A DNA stretch of 64,000 bases. It comes from Stieleria mannarensis. GTDB lineage: Bacteria > Planctomycetota > Planctomycetia > Pirellulales > Pirellulaceae. Shown in pieces: positions 1 to 10,600 of the stretch; within the stretch, counting starts at the first letter, position 1; each line of letters starts with the position of its first letter. The stretch covers positions 1 through 64,000 of the forward strand of contig NZ_JACEHH010000021.1 in assembly GCF_014154935.1 (NCBI RefSeq), in the 5' to 3' direction. Made by a program: the position numbers and the translations under genes. The notes beneath the pieces are model-generated. The model did not search any database, was not told where the DNA came from, and worked only from the letters and a program-made list of their open reading frames with translations.

Positions 1-151
1 TCTGAAACGCATCACGTCGCACGCGTTTCGTCACAGTTTCGCGACTCACCTACTGAAAGACAACACGGACATTCGCGACGTGCAAGAATTGCTGGGGCAC
101 AAGGATATTTCAACGACGATGATCTATCTGCATTGCCTGAATGATGCGTAG
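1..151 (+). CDS. Integron-type tyrosine recombinase, C-terminal end (partial, probably truncated)
   Basis: The open frame enters from the left edge and ends at TAG 149-151. The 49 visible residues hold the end of a tyrosine-recombinase catalytic domain: an HxxR box (HAFRH), the LLGHKD segment with its conserved His, and the nucleophilic Tyr in STTMIYLH. The spacing and the TTMIY signature resemble integron integrases (IntI) more than XerC/D. After the TAG the same frame continues with VVSPLDRLQER, which resembles the usual C-terminus of IntI proteins (a VxSPLDxL tail), and stays open to 491-493. A nonsense mutation therefore probably removed the tail. Whether the enzyme is active cannot be judged because the N-terminal part lies outside the window. 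Confidence 0.7.
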   Translation, partial: LKRITSHAFRHSFATHLLKDNTDIRDVQELLGHKDISTTMIYLHCLNDA

Positions 152-690
152 AAGGAAGTTGTTAGCCCGCTCGATCGGCTGCAGGAGAGGCAAGAAACGA
201 GCAGCGATACGGCGAAAATGGAAGCAATCGATCCTCCGAACGCTGAGCCGCCTCGGGCCGGCGATGTGGAGCCATCAAGACCGGACGATTCGGTGGGCTG
301 CGAGACGCATGAGGGAGGCTCGGTGGGAAACGTTGCGTCATTGTTTCTACCTGAAAATGAGCCGCCCGGTGAGCGAACGGGGAATGTTTCAGGTGGGGCG
401 CGAGCGATGATTGGAGCGATCCGGGCGTCCTTGCGCAGGATGCTTCACCGGCCCCGAGGTCACAGATTCTTCGCGCGGCTTGTCAAGCATTGACGTGATC
501 GTCGGCGTGAGAGGCGTGGTGGGTGCGGCAGACGATGACGAGAAGGTGGGCAGAATGATTCGGGGCAGAATGATGGGTGGGCGACCGGGGGATGATGGGG
601 TTGGTTGGCCGGCGGTGGGGAGTTTTGGCAGAGGACCGCGTGGCGGTCCGGGCGAACAGTTGGGACAACGGTTCTACATTGAACACAACA
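152..690. other. Non-coding stretch after the integrase remnant
   Basis: I see no convincing gene here. The first part (to 493) is the in-frame continuation of the integrase beyond its TAG, with low-complexity coding character. A short direct-repeat element (549-576) is present. From 664 onward the sequence is the right half of a degenerate unit of the structured repeat array that follows. Confidence 0.6.
549..576 (+). repeat. Interspersed GGCAGAATGAT element, copy 1
   Basis: The 11-mer GGCAGAATGAT occurs twice, separated by a short TCGG/ACGG-type spacer. Near-identical double copies occur at 15392-15420 and 57532-57559, always in non-coding DNA, and the third interrupts an HTH gene remnant. 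I do not know a function. Confidence 0.6.
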
Positions 691-1177
691 GTGTAGAACC
701 ATTGTCTCAATTGTTCCCCCCTCAGCCGACTCGGCTGAGGGGATCGCAGCGGGTGGCCGCGGTGCGGCCACGGGGAACAGTTGGGGACAACGGTTCTACA
801 TTGACCACAGTAGTGTAGAACCATTGTCTCAATGGTTCCCCCCTCAGCCGTCTCGGCGGAGAGGAACGCTGCGGGTGGCCGCGGTGCGGCCACGGCGAAC
901 AGTTGGGGACAACGGTTCTACACTGACCACAGTAGTGTAGAACCATTGTCTCAATTGTTCCCCCTCAGCCGACTCGGCTGAGGGGATCGCGGCGGGTGGC
1001 CGCGGTGCGGCCACGGCGAACAGTTGGGGACAACGGTTCTACATTGACCACAGTAGTGTAGAACCATTGTCTCAATTGTTCCCCCTCAGCCGACTCGGCT
1101 GAGGGGATCGCGGCGGGTGGCCGCGGTGCGGCCACGGGGAACAGTTGGGGACAACGGTTCTACATTGGACAACGGTT
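691..1177. repeat. Tandem array 1 of about 122-bp structured repeats (4 units)
   Basis: Four head-to-tail units start at 691, 813, 935 and 1056. Each begins GTGTAGAACCATTGTCTCAA and ends with the imperfect reverse complement (ACAGTTGGGGACAACGGTTC followed by TACA). Between these outer arms lie two perfect small hairpins, CTCAGCCG-ACT-CGGCTGAG and GTGGCCGC-GGT-GCGGCCAC. A folded unit would thus be a four-way junction or cloverleaf. The short spacer between units (about TTGACCACAGTA) is nearly constant. The array is directly tandem, with no gene between units, which argues against an integron cassette array. The same family forms a second array at 37291-37888. Confidence 0.9.
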
Positions 1178-1522
1178 CTACGGTGATCGGCGGTGGGTCC
1201 AGAGGTACTTGGCGAGGGAACTGAGGCCGGCGAATTTGTAGCTCGGGTCGACGTAGTGCTCGATGACGTAGAACGCGAAGTAGTAGGCGCGGCAGAATGA
1301 CCAGATGCAAATGCACAACAACGCCCACTCGGTCAAACTCGGCAGGCGCGCGACAAGTAAGGCGGTCGAGAGTACGCCGAGCACCAAAAACAGGATGCCT
1401 TTGGCCCAGATCAATCGGGGATTCTGCAAGTCGCCGAAGATCGTGCCGGTGTGAGACGCTGGGGACGGTTCGTTGTGCTGGGGATCGGGCATGGAGGGTA
1501 GCGACTGGCTGGTTAGCGACAC
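1178..1522 (-). CDS. Small membrane protein, function unknown
   Basis: A 114-aa product is read from GTG 1522; ATG 1492, ten codons later, is an equally good start. After a polar N-terminal 35 residues there are two hydrophobic stretches: one around LFLVLGVLSTALLVARL and one around WALLCICIWSFCRAYYFAFY. The C-terminus is short and charged. I recognise no known domain. The stop codon TAG (1180-1178) lies inside a degenerate fragment of the neighbouring structured repeat, so the repeat array has probably reset the end of this protein. No partner gene is evident. Confidence 0.65.
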   Translation of the reverse strand: MSLTSQSLPSMPDPQHNEPSPASHTGTIFGDLQNPRLIWAKGILFLVLGVLSTALLVARLPSLTEWALLCICIWSFCRAYYFAFYVIEHYVDPSYKFAGLSSLAKYLWTHRRSP

Positions 1523-1576
1523 TTCGTCCGCGGTTGAATGGAAGACGGACGGGTGTTGATACGTGAAGGGCCGCCG

Positions 1577-2686
1577 TTAGGGTCGCGCGAGTGTCGCCAT
1601 CGCGGGGTCGCTTTGCCAGAGATACAGGAACGTCGGCATGGTGCTGCGGTCCAGCCCGGGGACGCGCAGCGGGATCAAGGACGACAACACGGGCTGATTG
1701 GGCGACACGTCCAGCGGCGTGTACGCGGGATCGTTCTCGCGGCGATACATCACCACGCGGTCGTCGGGTTTCAAACCGGCTTGCTGCCTGGCGATCTCGA
1801 TTGCCGTGTCGAGGTACCCGACACCGTCAACCAACCCCATCGCATGGGCTTCGCCGCCCGTCATCACGCTGCCGTCGGACCACTGCTCCTGTGACGCGGT
1901 CACTTGGGGACGTTTCGAGTTGATTTGATCGATCAACCGCTGGTGAAACGAATCGGCGATCCGCTGCAGCATCGCCAATTCGTCTGCTTCGATCGGACGC
2001 TCGGGCGTCCCCGCGTCGATCTTTTCGCCACTTTTGATCGGCGAGGACAACACGTTGAACTGGCCCATCGTGTCTTGCAAGTTGTAGACGTTCAAGATCA
2101 CGCCGATCCCGCCGACGATGCTGGTCGGGTGAGCGATGATCGTGTCACAGTGATTGGCCAAGTAATACGCGCCACCGGTCCCCACGGTCATGATGCTGGC
2201 GATGATCGGCAGCTGGCGGTCTTGCTTCAGCTTTGCGAGCTGGTGACACATCATGTCCGACGCGGTCACGCCGCCGCCGGGAGAATTGATCCGCAGCACG
2301 ACGGCTTTGATGTTCTTGTCTTGCCGAACCGCTTCGATCTTTTCATGAAACAGCGCGACCGGGTTTTCTCCCATCGTTCCGATGCCGCCGACATTGCGAT
2401 CGACCAGGAAGTCGTCGACGTCGATGACGGCGATTTTTTCGGTTCGGATCGGTCGGCCGGAGACGACGACGGGTGTGAGCGGTGTCGACCGGCTGTTGGG
2501 GTTCAAGCTGACGGTTGTTTTTAATTCCCCCATGTCCAGTTTTCCGTCAACGGTCATGTCACCGGTCATGTCGAACCCACCCGCCATGTTGACGGCGCCG
2601 TTGTGGCGAAAGACTTTGCTGCCGCAGCCGGTGCAGAACAGGAGGGCCAGCAGGAGGAGCAGGGTGAGTGAGTGAATCCGAGCCAC
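1577..2686 (-). CDS. sppA: SppA-like (peptidase S49 family) lipoprotein
   Basis: The 369-aa product is read from GTG 2686, preceded by a GGGAGGG ribosome-binding sequence. The frame is open far upstream, but that part is antisense to the permease gene and not protein-like. The N-terminus is a lipoprotein signal (hydrophobic run, then CTGC). The S49 fold is clear from VVLRINSPGGGVTASD, GTGGAYYLAN and GGIGVILN, and a Lys is present in the SGEKIDAG segment where S49 enzymes carry the catalytic base. Ungapped to the conserved GSxGV motif, the nucleophilic Ser of the usual ASGGYY motif is Gly here, with Thr just before it (near residue 170). It may be inactive or use Thr. In other bacteria the family degrades signal peptides at the inner membrane. 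Confidence 0.85.
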   Translation of the reverse strand: MARIHSLTLLLLLALLFCTGCGSKVFRHNGAVNMAGGFDMTGDMTVDGKLDMGELKTTVSLNPNSRSTPLTPVVVSGRPIRTEKIAVIDVDDFLVDRNVGGIGTMGENPVALFHEKIEAVRQDKNIKAVVLRINSPGGGVTASDMMCHQLAKLKQDRQLPIIASIMTVGTGGAYYLANHCDTIIAHPTSIVGGIGVILNVYNLQDTMGQFNVLSSPIKSGEKIDAGTPERPIEADELAMLQRIADSFHQRLIDQINSKRPQVTASQEQWSDGSVMTGGEAHAMGLVDGVGYLDTAIEIARQQAGLKPDDRVVMYRRENDPAYTPLDVSPNQPVLSSLIPLRVPGLDRSTMPTFLYLWQSDPAMATLARP

Positions 2687-3133
2687 GGGCAGCCCTCCCC
2701 GCGTCGTCGTCAACTCCTCCGCGACCCTCCCAGAGGGAGGGTGAAGTAGGGGGATCAAACTCTTGGGGGGCCATTGGTTCGGGGCCGGTGGCGTTGGCTT
2801 GAAAACCAGCGGGGCCCCTCGCTTACACGTCGGGCTGGCATTGCAGTGACTTTGGCGCATCGCGGTTGCCGAGGCCGGGCCGTTGGGTGCGTCCGCGTTG
2901 TCGATCGGGTGCGAGTTCATGGTGCGGGTGAATCGACAGGCGGGGTGAAATCGGCGAAACTGGCCTCCGCCGGCGACAATTTGGTTGTGGGAATCGTGCG
3001 GACGACGGCCCGGAAGGGCCATCGTGCAGTGATTCTGCTCGACGGCCCGGAAGGGCCATCGTACCCGGGCAGTCCCTTGTGCCGGTTTCGGGGTGCCGGC
3101 TGCAACACCAATCCGACTTTTTTGCGACGCACG
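2687..3133. promoter_or_regulatory. Divergent intergenic region between the sppA-like gene and the permease
   Basis: These 447 bp must carry the promoters of both flanking genes, but I see no clear -35/-10 pair. They contain a perfect hairpin ACCCTCCC-AGA-GGGAGGGT (2723-2741), a type also found at several other gene ends in the window. They also contain two direct copies of a palindromic element with core CGGCCCGGAAGGGCCATCGT, near 3005-3024 and 3042-3062. Confidence 0.5.
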
Positions 3134-4270
3134 ATGCGATTCACCTCGCTGATTCTGAAAAACCTGACTCGCCGGCCCCTGCGGGCGGCGCTGACCCTGA
3201 TCGCGCTGACCATGGCCGTCGCTTCGGTCGTCGCGCTGCGCGGGATCGCCAACGGGTTCACCGAGTCGTTCACGGAAATCTATCAGTCGCATTCGATCGA
3301 CATCGTGGTCTCTCGCCAGGGGACCGCCGACCGGTTGAGCAGCAGTGTCGCCCAGGAAGCGGCCGGCCAGATCGAACAGATCGAGGGCGTGGCTAAGGCG
3401 GCGGGCGTGTTGCTGGAAACCCTGTCGCTGGAAGACCAGCAGATCTTCGGCGTTCCGACGCTGGGGATCGCCGCGGACAGCTGGCTGAGGGACGATTTCC
3501 GCTGGATCGAACGACGCCCCGCGGACGCTTCGCAATCGCCCCCGCCGAAACAACTTTCGCTGGGAATCCATCTGGCCGAACGATCGGGGCTTTCGGTCGG
3601 CCAGACCGCGCTGATCTTTGAAGAGCCATACGTCGTGGCCGGCATTTTCGAAAGCGACAGCGTTTGGGAAAACGGGTCGCTGGTCATGCCGCTGGACCAG
3701 TTGCAAGCAATTTCCGACCGCACCGGGCAGGTCACGTACATCAACGTGGTTTTGGAACCGACGGTCGATGGCGACCTTGCGCGGTCGATCGTCGACCAGA
3801 TCCATGCGATCGATGGTCGACTTCACGCCATGACGACCGAGGAGTTCGTGGGCACGGACACCCGCATGCAACTCGCCTCGGCGATGGCCTGGATGACCTC
3901 GATCATCGCCTTGGCGATCGGGGCAATCGGCACGCTGAACACGATGATGACCAGCGTGTTGGAGCGGACGCGTGAGATCGGGGTGCTGCGTGCCGTCGGC
4001 TGGCCGCGCAGTCGTGTGATCCGAATGATCGTCGCCGAATCCGTCGTGTTGGCGCTTTCGGCCAGCGTTTTGGGCGGCGTCCTGGCGATCGTTGCCACCG
4101 ATGCGATGAGCCGACACCCCGCGGTTCGCGGAGTACTGGTTCCCGCGATCGATGCCGGCACGTTGTCGGAGGGTGCCTTGTTGGCGGTCTTGATCGGGTT
4201 GCTCGGCGCGCTGTTGCCGGCCAAACGCGCCGCTTCGGTGATGCCGACCGAGGCGCTGCGGAGCCCGTGA
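3134..4270 (+). CDS. ABC transporter permease, FtsX/MacB type
   Basis: A 378-aa inner-membrane permease. The ATG at 3134 starts a membrane-anchor sequence (MRFTSLILKNLTRRPLR, then a hydrophobic helix); the longer frame upstream is not protein-like. The middle about 200 residues form the MacB-like periplasmic domain. The last 130 residues are the FtsX domain: three hydrophobic segments with the LERTREIGVLRAVGWPRSRV motif between the first two, typical of LolC/MacB/FtsX permeases. No ATP-binding partner and no periplasmic adaptor gene lies nearby, so the transporter must be completed by a distant gene. A role in exporting the product of the PKS-NRPS pathway downstream is possible but not shown. 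Confidence 0.85.
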   Translation: MRFTSLILKNLTRRPLRAALTLIALTMAVASVVALRGIANGFTESFTEIYQSHSIDIVVSRQGTADRLSSSVAQEAAGQIEQIEGVAKAAGVLLETLSLEDQQIFGVPTLGIAADSWLRDDFRWIERRPADASQSPPPKQLSLGIHLAERSGLSVGQTALIFEEPYVVAGIFESDSVWENGSLVMPLDQLQAISDRTGQVTYINVVLEPTVDGDLARSIVDQIHAIDGRLHAMTTEEFVGTDTRMQLASAMAWMTSIIALAIGAIGTLNTMMTSVLERTREIGVLRAVGWPRSRVIRMIVAESVVLALSASVLGGVLAIVATDAMSRHPAVRGVLVPAIDAGTLSEGALLAVLIGLLGALLPAKRAASVMPTEALRSP

Positions 4271-4699
4271 GGGGCGATGACGTGGGGGAGAGAGCCGCGC
4301 TGACGTAGCTACGCTCGCCAGAGCGTGGAATACGCTGCGGGTCCACCTTCTGGCGAAGGTAGCTACGCCTAGCCGTTTTGGGTCCACCTTCTGGTGAAGG
4401 TAGCTACGTCTGGCCGATGTGGAACGGCAGTTGCGTGTGCATTTGGGCAGGATAGCACGGTTGGCCGGCCATCCGACCAAGTTTCTCCCGCCCAACGTCC
4501 GATGAAATAACTTGAGCACGTCTTAAGCGATGCGCCCCGATTGCACGCAGGGGTTCATGCGGCCGGACGCTCAAACACTGTGACTTTCAAACACTGTGAC
4601 TTTCAAACACTGTGATTCGCTGTGATTCCGCCGAGGATCGTGGATCGGACGCACGGACGCCTACCATTTCCAGACTCTGCACCAGTGATCAAGCCCGTG
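4271..4699. repeat. Intergenic repeats before the PKS gene
   Basis: 4304-4409 holds a hairpin-forming repeat: GTAGCTACGCTCGCCAGAGC followed by CCACCTTCTGGCGAAGGTAG, the latter then repeated once more. Related copies occur at 49470-49534 and, inverted, at 52035-52096. 4571-4618 holds three tandem copies of a 16-mer containing AAACACTGTGACTTTC, the last degenerate. The PKS promoter presumably lies in this region; I cannot point to it. Confidence 0.65.
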
Positions 4700-7600
4700 A
4701 TGACCGACTTTCAACCGATTGCTATCATCGGCATGGGATGCCGTTTCCCAGGAGGGTGCGATAGCCCCGAGAGCTATTGGAATCTGCTCGAATCGGGACG
4801 CGATGCTATCAAATTGACTCCACCCGACCGCTGGAGTCTGGAGAAGTTTTACGCACCCGGGCAGGCACGTCTGGGGAAAACGCAAAGTCGCTGGGGCGGG
4901 TACGTCGACGGAATCGATCAGTTTGACCCGCAACTGTTCGGGATCTCGCCACGAGAAGCGGCATCGATGGACCCTCAGCAGCGGCTGTTGTTGGAGACGG
5001 CCTACCGGGCAACCGAGGACGCCGGCATCCCGCTGGAGTCGATGGCGGGGCGACCGGTTTCGGTCCACGTCGGGATCTCCAGTTTCGATTACGCCGTCGC
5101 CGCGCTCAGCCCCCGTGACCGCGGCGTCATCGGCCCGTACAGCAACACCGGCGGCAGCAGCAGCATCGCGGCCAACCGGATTTCGTATTGTTTTGACTTG
5201 CGCGGCGAGAGCGTTGCGGTCGACACGGCGTGCTCGTCGTCTTTGATCGCGATGCATCTGGCGTGTCGAAGTCTGCAATCGAAGGCCAACCACATGGCGC
5301 TTGCCGGCGGCGTCAACGCGTTGATCTTGCCGGATTTTTTCGTCGCGTTCAGCCAGCTCGGGGTGCTTTCGCCCGACGGACGGTGCAAGACGTTTGACGC
5401 GGCGGCCAACGGTTACGTCCGCGGCGAAGGTGCCGGGATGGTGCTGATGAAGCGGCTGGACGACGCCGTGGCCGACGGCGACTCGATCTATGCGGTCATT
5501 CACGGCTCGGCGACCAACCAAGACGGTCGCACCGACGGGATGACGGTCCCGAGTCAATCGGCACAGCAAGCGTTGATCCGGTCCGCCCTTCAAACCGCCG
5601 GCCTGGACGGTCATGACATCAGCTATGTCGAAGCGCACGGAACCGGAACACCGATCGGAGACCCGATCGAGGCCCGCGCGATCGCGGATTGCTACGGCCG
5701 CAACGACGAAGACGCAGGCGTCTGTCGCATCGGAAGCGTGAAGACCAACATCGGTCACCTGGAGGCCGGTGCGGGGATCGCCAGTGTGATGAAGGTCGCA
5801 TTGTCGCTAAAACATCAAACGATCCCGGCGCACTTGAACTTGGAAACACTCAACCCGGAGATCGAGTTCGACGCCAACGGATTGCGGGTTCCGCGGAACA
5901 CCGAACGTTGGGATTGCGACGGACCACGGTTGGCCGGCATCAACGGCTTTGGATATGGCGGTGCCAACGCCCACTTGATCCTCGGGCAACCGCCGCAGCA
6001 GACGCCTGCCCAGTCGACGTCGAAGAGTGACGGTGCACCGATCTTGCTGCCGATCTCCGCGCACGACAAGCACGCGCTGGCGGAGACGGCATCACGTCTG
6101 GCCGACTGGATCGATCAAGGCAACGGCACGCTACCGGCGATCGCCGCGACCGCCGCACGGCGCCGAACGCATCACGACTGGCGCGGCACGGTGGTGGGAA
6201 GCGATCGCAAGCAGTGGGTCGGGCAGCTGCGTGACATCGCGGCCGATTGCGACGCCCATGCCGCGCGTGTGCATCATCCCTCGCGCGGACAGGCAACGTC
6301 CCCGCCGCCGATCGCGTTTGTCTGCAGCGGACAAGGCCCGCAGTGGTGGGCGATGGGACGCGGGTTACTGGAATCCGACCCGATCTTTCGCGCCTCCATC
6401 CAGCGCTGCGATCGGGAATTCGCCCAGCACGTCAGCTGGTCCTTGATGGACGAATTGACGCGAGGTGAAAACGAATCGCGGATGAACGAAACCGCGATCG
6501 CGCAGCCGAGTCTGTTTGCGTTGCAGATCGCGTTGGCGGCTGTGTGGGAATCCAAAGGGATACGCCCGTCGCTGGTCGTCGGACACAGCGTGGGCGAAAT
6601 CGCAGCGGCGCACCTGTCTGGCGCCCTGGATTTTCACGACGCGTGTTTGGTCGCGATTCATCGGGGGCGCACGATGGACGCCGCGACCAGCAAGGGTGCG
6701 ATGATCGCCGTGGGGCTTTCCCGGCAAGAGATCGAGCCCTGGATCGCCGATGTGACCGAGCACGTTTCGATCGCGGCGATCAACGGGCCGTCGTCACTGA
6801 CCGTGTCGGGTCGTGACGTCGAGATCGAAGCACTGGCAGAGCGACTCGATCAAGCGGGGATCTTTTGCCGACGTTTGGAAGTCGAATATGCGTTCCACAG
6901 CCCCCAGATGGCTCCGGTCCGCGACGAGCTATTAATGTCACTGGCGGCGATCCGACCACAGCCGTCGCACACGCCGATGGTGTCCACCGTGACCGGCGGC
7001 GTCCTTTCGGGTCCGGAAGTCGATGGCGAGTACTGGTGGAAGAACGTTCGTCACAGCGTTCGTTTTGCCGATGCCATGGACGTGCTGGCCGACCGCGGCA
7101 TCGAGCTGGCGATCGAAATCGGTCCCCATCCGGTGTTGCGATATGCGATCGCGGAGTGCTTTGCAGATCAGCAACGATCAATGTTGGCCGTCGCGTCACT
7201 CGATCGGAAAAAAGACGACGCCACCGTCATCGCGGATTCGATCGGCCAGCTGTACGCGTGGGGCTATCCGATCGATTGGACGATGAACTCGCCGGCCGAT
7301 GACGCCTTCAGCAAATTGCCTGCGATGGCAATGAACCGACAATCACTGTGGAGTGAATCGTTTGATTCAAAGTCCGGTCGGATGGCCAATCCGGGTGAAC
7401 CGATCCTGGGACAGGTCATCGATGGTCCGCAACCGGGCTGGCAGACCCGTGTGGATCTTCGGATGCAAGAGTCGTTGGCGGACCACCGAGTCAGAAACGC
7501 GTGCATGATGCCTGCGGCGGCAATGTTGGAACTTGCGATCAACGCCGAGAGCGTTGTCGCGGAATCCGATGCGGTTTCATTGAAACGATTCCGAATGCAG

Positions 7601-10600
7601 AATCCGTGCATGCTGAGCGAGGAATCGCCGGTGCGGGTTCAGATCGATTACGACACGCCGCGACGCCAAATTTCGCTTTCCAGCAGCGGCGTCGATCAAG
7701 CGAATTGGCAAACGCTGGCGACGGTCGACGCCAGCAGCATCGCCAGCGTGGAGCGAACGGGGCGCGAGGCACTGGAAAATGCACGGCGTCGGTGCACCGA
7801 ATCGATCTCGCCGGATCGTCTGTATAACTATTGCGATCAACTGGGGCTGAACTACGGACCGCGGTTTCGCGGAGTCACGCAGGGTTGGCGGACACCCTAC
7901 GAAGCGATCGTCACGGTCGAATTCCCCAATGCTGATTCAATCGCCAACGGTGCAGATCCGCTCGGCGATGCCGCAGCGCTGCTGGACAGTTGCTTTCATG
8001 GCATGATCCTGGCCAGTCCAGTGTTTGACGCCGAAATCGACCGACTGTACCTGCCCCAGCAGATCGCATCGCTGGATGTCTTTCACAAATCCACCGCGCC
8101 GCTGACCGCCCATGTGAGATTGTTATCCAAAGACGACTATCGCATGGTCGCCGACATCGACATCTATGACGTCGACCAAAACCACTGCGTCGCGATTCGC
8201 GGGTTCGAAAGCGTTTCGGTCTCGGGGGCAAAGGCGGAACGATCGATCAACGAATTGTTGTACCGTTACGTTTGGAAACCCTCCGCCCCGGCCGACGCTG
8301 CGACTCCCGACGCTGCAACTCCCGAGACAGCGGCCCCCGAGACCGCCACGCGGAAATGGTTGGTGTTTTGCGACCAGAGCGGATTGTCGAGCAATCTGTT
8401 GGCTCGACTGCCGATCAGCGACAAGATCATCACGGTGCAACACGGATCGAGTTTCAAACGCCTGCGTGACCATTCGTTGATCATCGATCCGGAGAACCGC
8501 GAACACTTCGACCGGTTGCTGACCGACATCGGTGATGGCGTGACCGATGTCGTCTACTTGTGGGGACTGGATTCGCCGGACAACGTGGAATTATCGGTCG
8601 ACGTTTTGAACAAGTCGACGGTGCTGACCACGCTGGCGCCGATGCACTTGGCGGCGGCCTGGCAGGCGGAGGCTGATTCGGGGATTCAATCCAACACGGC
8701 ACGGCTTTCGATCGTGACGCTTGACGCACAGCCGGCCGATGGAGGAGCCCCCGATGACGGGGCGGCGCCGATTTCGGTCGCCGCCGGCCCGCTGATCGGT
8801 TTCGGCCGGGTGATCGCCGCCGAATGTGGTCGGCTGAAAACCCGGCTGGTCGACCTTTCATCGGGCGAAACGATGATCGCAAAGGACCTGTCGGACGAAT
8901 TGGTCAGCCGGATCGATGACGAAGACGAAGTGATGCTGCGTGATTCGATTCGCTGGGTCCGCCGCTTTGTTCCGGCCGACGAATTGCCGCTTCACCCGGA
9001 AAGTCGACGACGTGCTGCGAGTGTCTTGCGATGCGGCGAAGCGGCATCGATCGATCAATTGCGGTACGAGTCCGCGGCGTCACAGCCACCGGTCGGCGGC
9101 GAGGTCGAGATCGAAGTTCTGGCGACGGGTTTAAATTTCAGCGACGTGATGAAGTCGTTGGATTTGTATCCGGGGCTGCCCGACGGCCCCGTCGCACTGG
9201 GTGCGGAGTGCAGCGGACGGATTTCGCGCGTCGGCCCCGACGTGACAGAATTCAATGTCGGCGACGAAGTGTTCGCGGTCGCGCCCGGGTCGTTTGCCAC
9301 CCACGTGATCGTCGACAAGCATTTGGTCGCCAAGAAGCCACCATCGGTTTCGCACCAACAAGCCGCAACCATTCCGATCGCGTTTCTAACAGCCGAATAC
9401 GCGTTAAACGAGTGCGCGCGGATCCGCCGCGGCGAGAGCGTGCTGATTCATTCGGCCAGCGGTGGCGTCGGGATCGCGGCGATGCAACTGGCAAAACTCG
9501 CCGGCGCGACCGTATTGGCGACCGCGGGTACGGATGAAAAACGCGAGTACGTCAAACGGCTCGGTGCCGAACGGGTGATGAATTCGCGCGACCTGGAATT
9601 CGCCCGCCAAACGCTCCGGCAGACCGACGGGGTCGGGGTCGACGTGATCCTGAATTCGCTGCCCGGCGAAGCGATCCCGAAAGGATTGTCGATTTTGAAA
9701 ACCGGCGGCCGATTTCTGGAGATCGGCAAACGCGACATCTATGCCGACGCGTCGTTGGGGCTGGAGACGTTCAAGAACAATTTGGCGTTGTTTGCCATCG
9801 ATTTGGATCAACTGTTTCGAGAGCAGCCCCAGCGGATGGGGCGGATGCTTCGCCAGCTAGCCGCGCGTTTCGACAACGGTGAACTGACGCCGTTGCCGGT
9901 CACGTCGTACGTTGCCGATGAAACGCGTGATGCGTTTCGGTTCATGCAGCAGGGCAAACACATCGGCAAGGTCGTCGTCGATTACCGCAGCGGTCCATCG
10001 GACGTGTTTGCCGGAAGCTATGAACCGCTGTGTCTGTCCGACCGGCGGACGTACTGGGTTGCCGGCGGGTTGGGCGGATTCGGATTGCGCGTGGCGCGGT
10101 GGTTGATCGATTGCGGTGCCAAGCACTTGGTGCTGGGAGGCCGCAGCGCGGAGGTTCCCGCCGAAACACAGCGGACACTGGATCAGTGGACGGAGTCGGG
10201 GATCACGGTCACCGTTCTTCCAGTGGACCTGACATCGACCGCTTCGGTGCGATCGGCTGTCGATCAAATCGATCGTGATTGCCCGCCGTTGGCGGGCGTG
10301 TTCCACACGGCGATGGTTTTGGAAGACCGTCTGCTGGTCGATTTGGACCGCGACACACTCCAGCGCGTGCTCGGCCCCAAGGTGTTGGGTGGTTGGAATC
10401 TGCACGCGGCGACCGAGGAACACGACTTGGACCATTTCGTTTTGTTCTCGTCGCTGTCGAGTGTTTTCGGGCATGCCGGACAAGCCAACTATGCGGCGGC
10501 CAACGCGTTTTTGGATTCGCTGGCACACTACCGTCGATCGATCGGCATGCCGGGGCTGGCCGTCAACTGGGGACACGTCGGCCAGGTTGGTTATCTGGCC

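Noticed and set aside
411-946. Several overlapping open frames around the first repeat array
   Set aside because: They translate repeat units and share the repeated residues; no independent evidence of coding.
664-1177. CRISPR array or integron attC sites
   Set aside because: Units of about 122 bp are tandem with short constant spacers, so not CRISPR; GTTRRRY and RYYYAAC core sites and gene cassettes are missing, so not typical attC.
2690-4519. A very long minus-strand open frame that would extend the SppA-like protein to 980 residues
   Set aside because: It lies antisense to the permease gene, has Arg/His/Gln-rich shadow composition and no protein-like motifs; the signal peptide and ribosome-binding site support GTG 2686.
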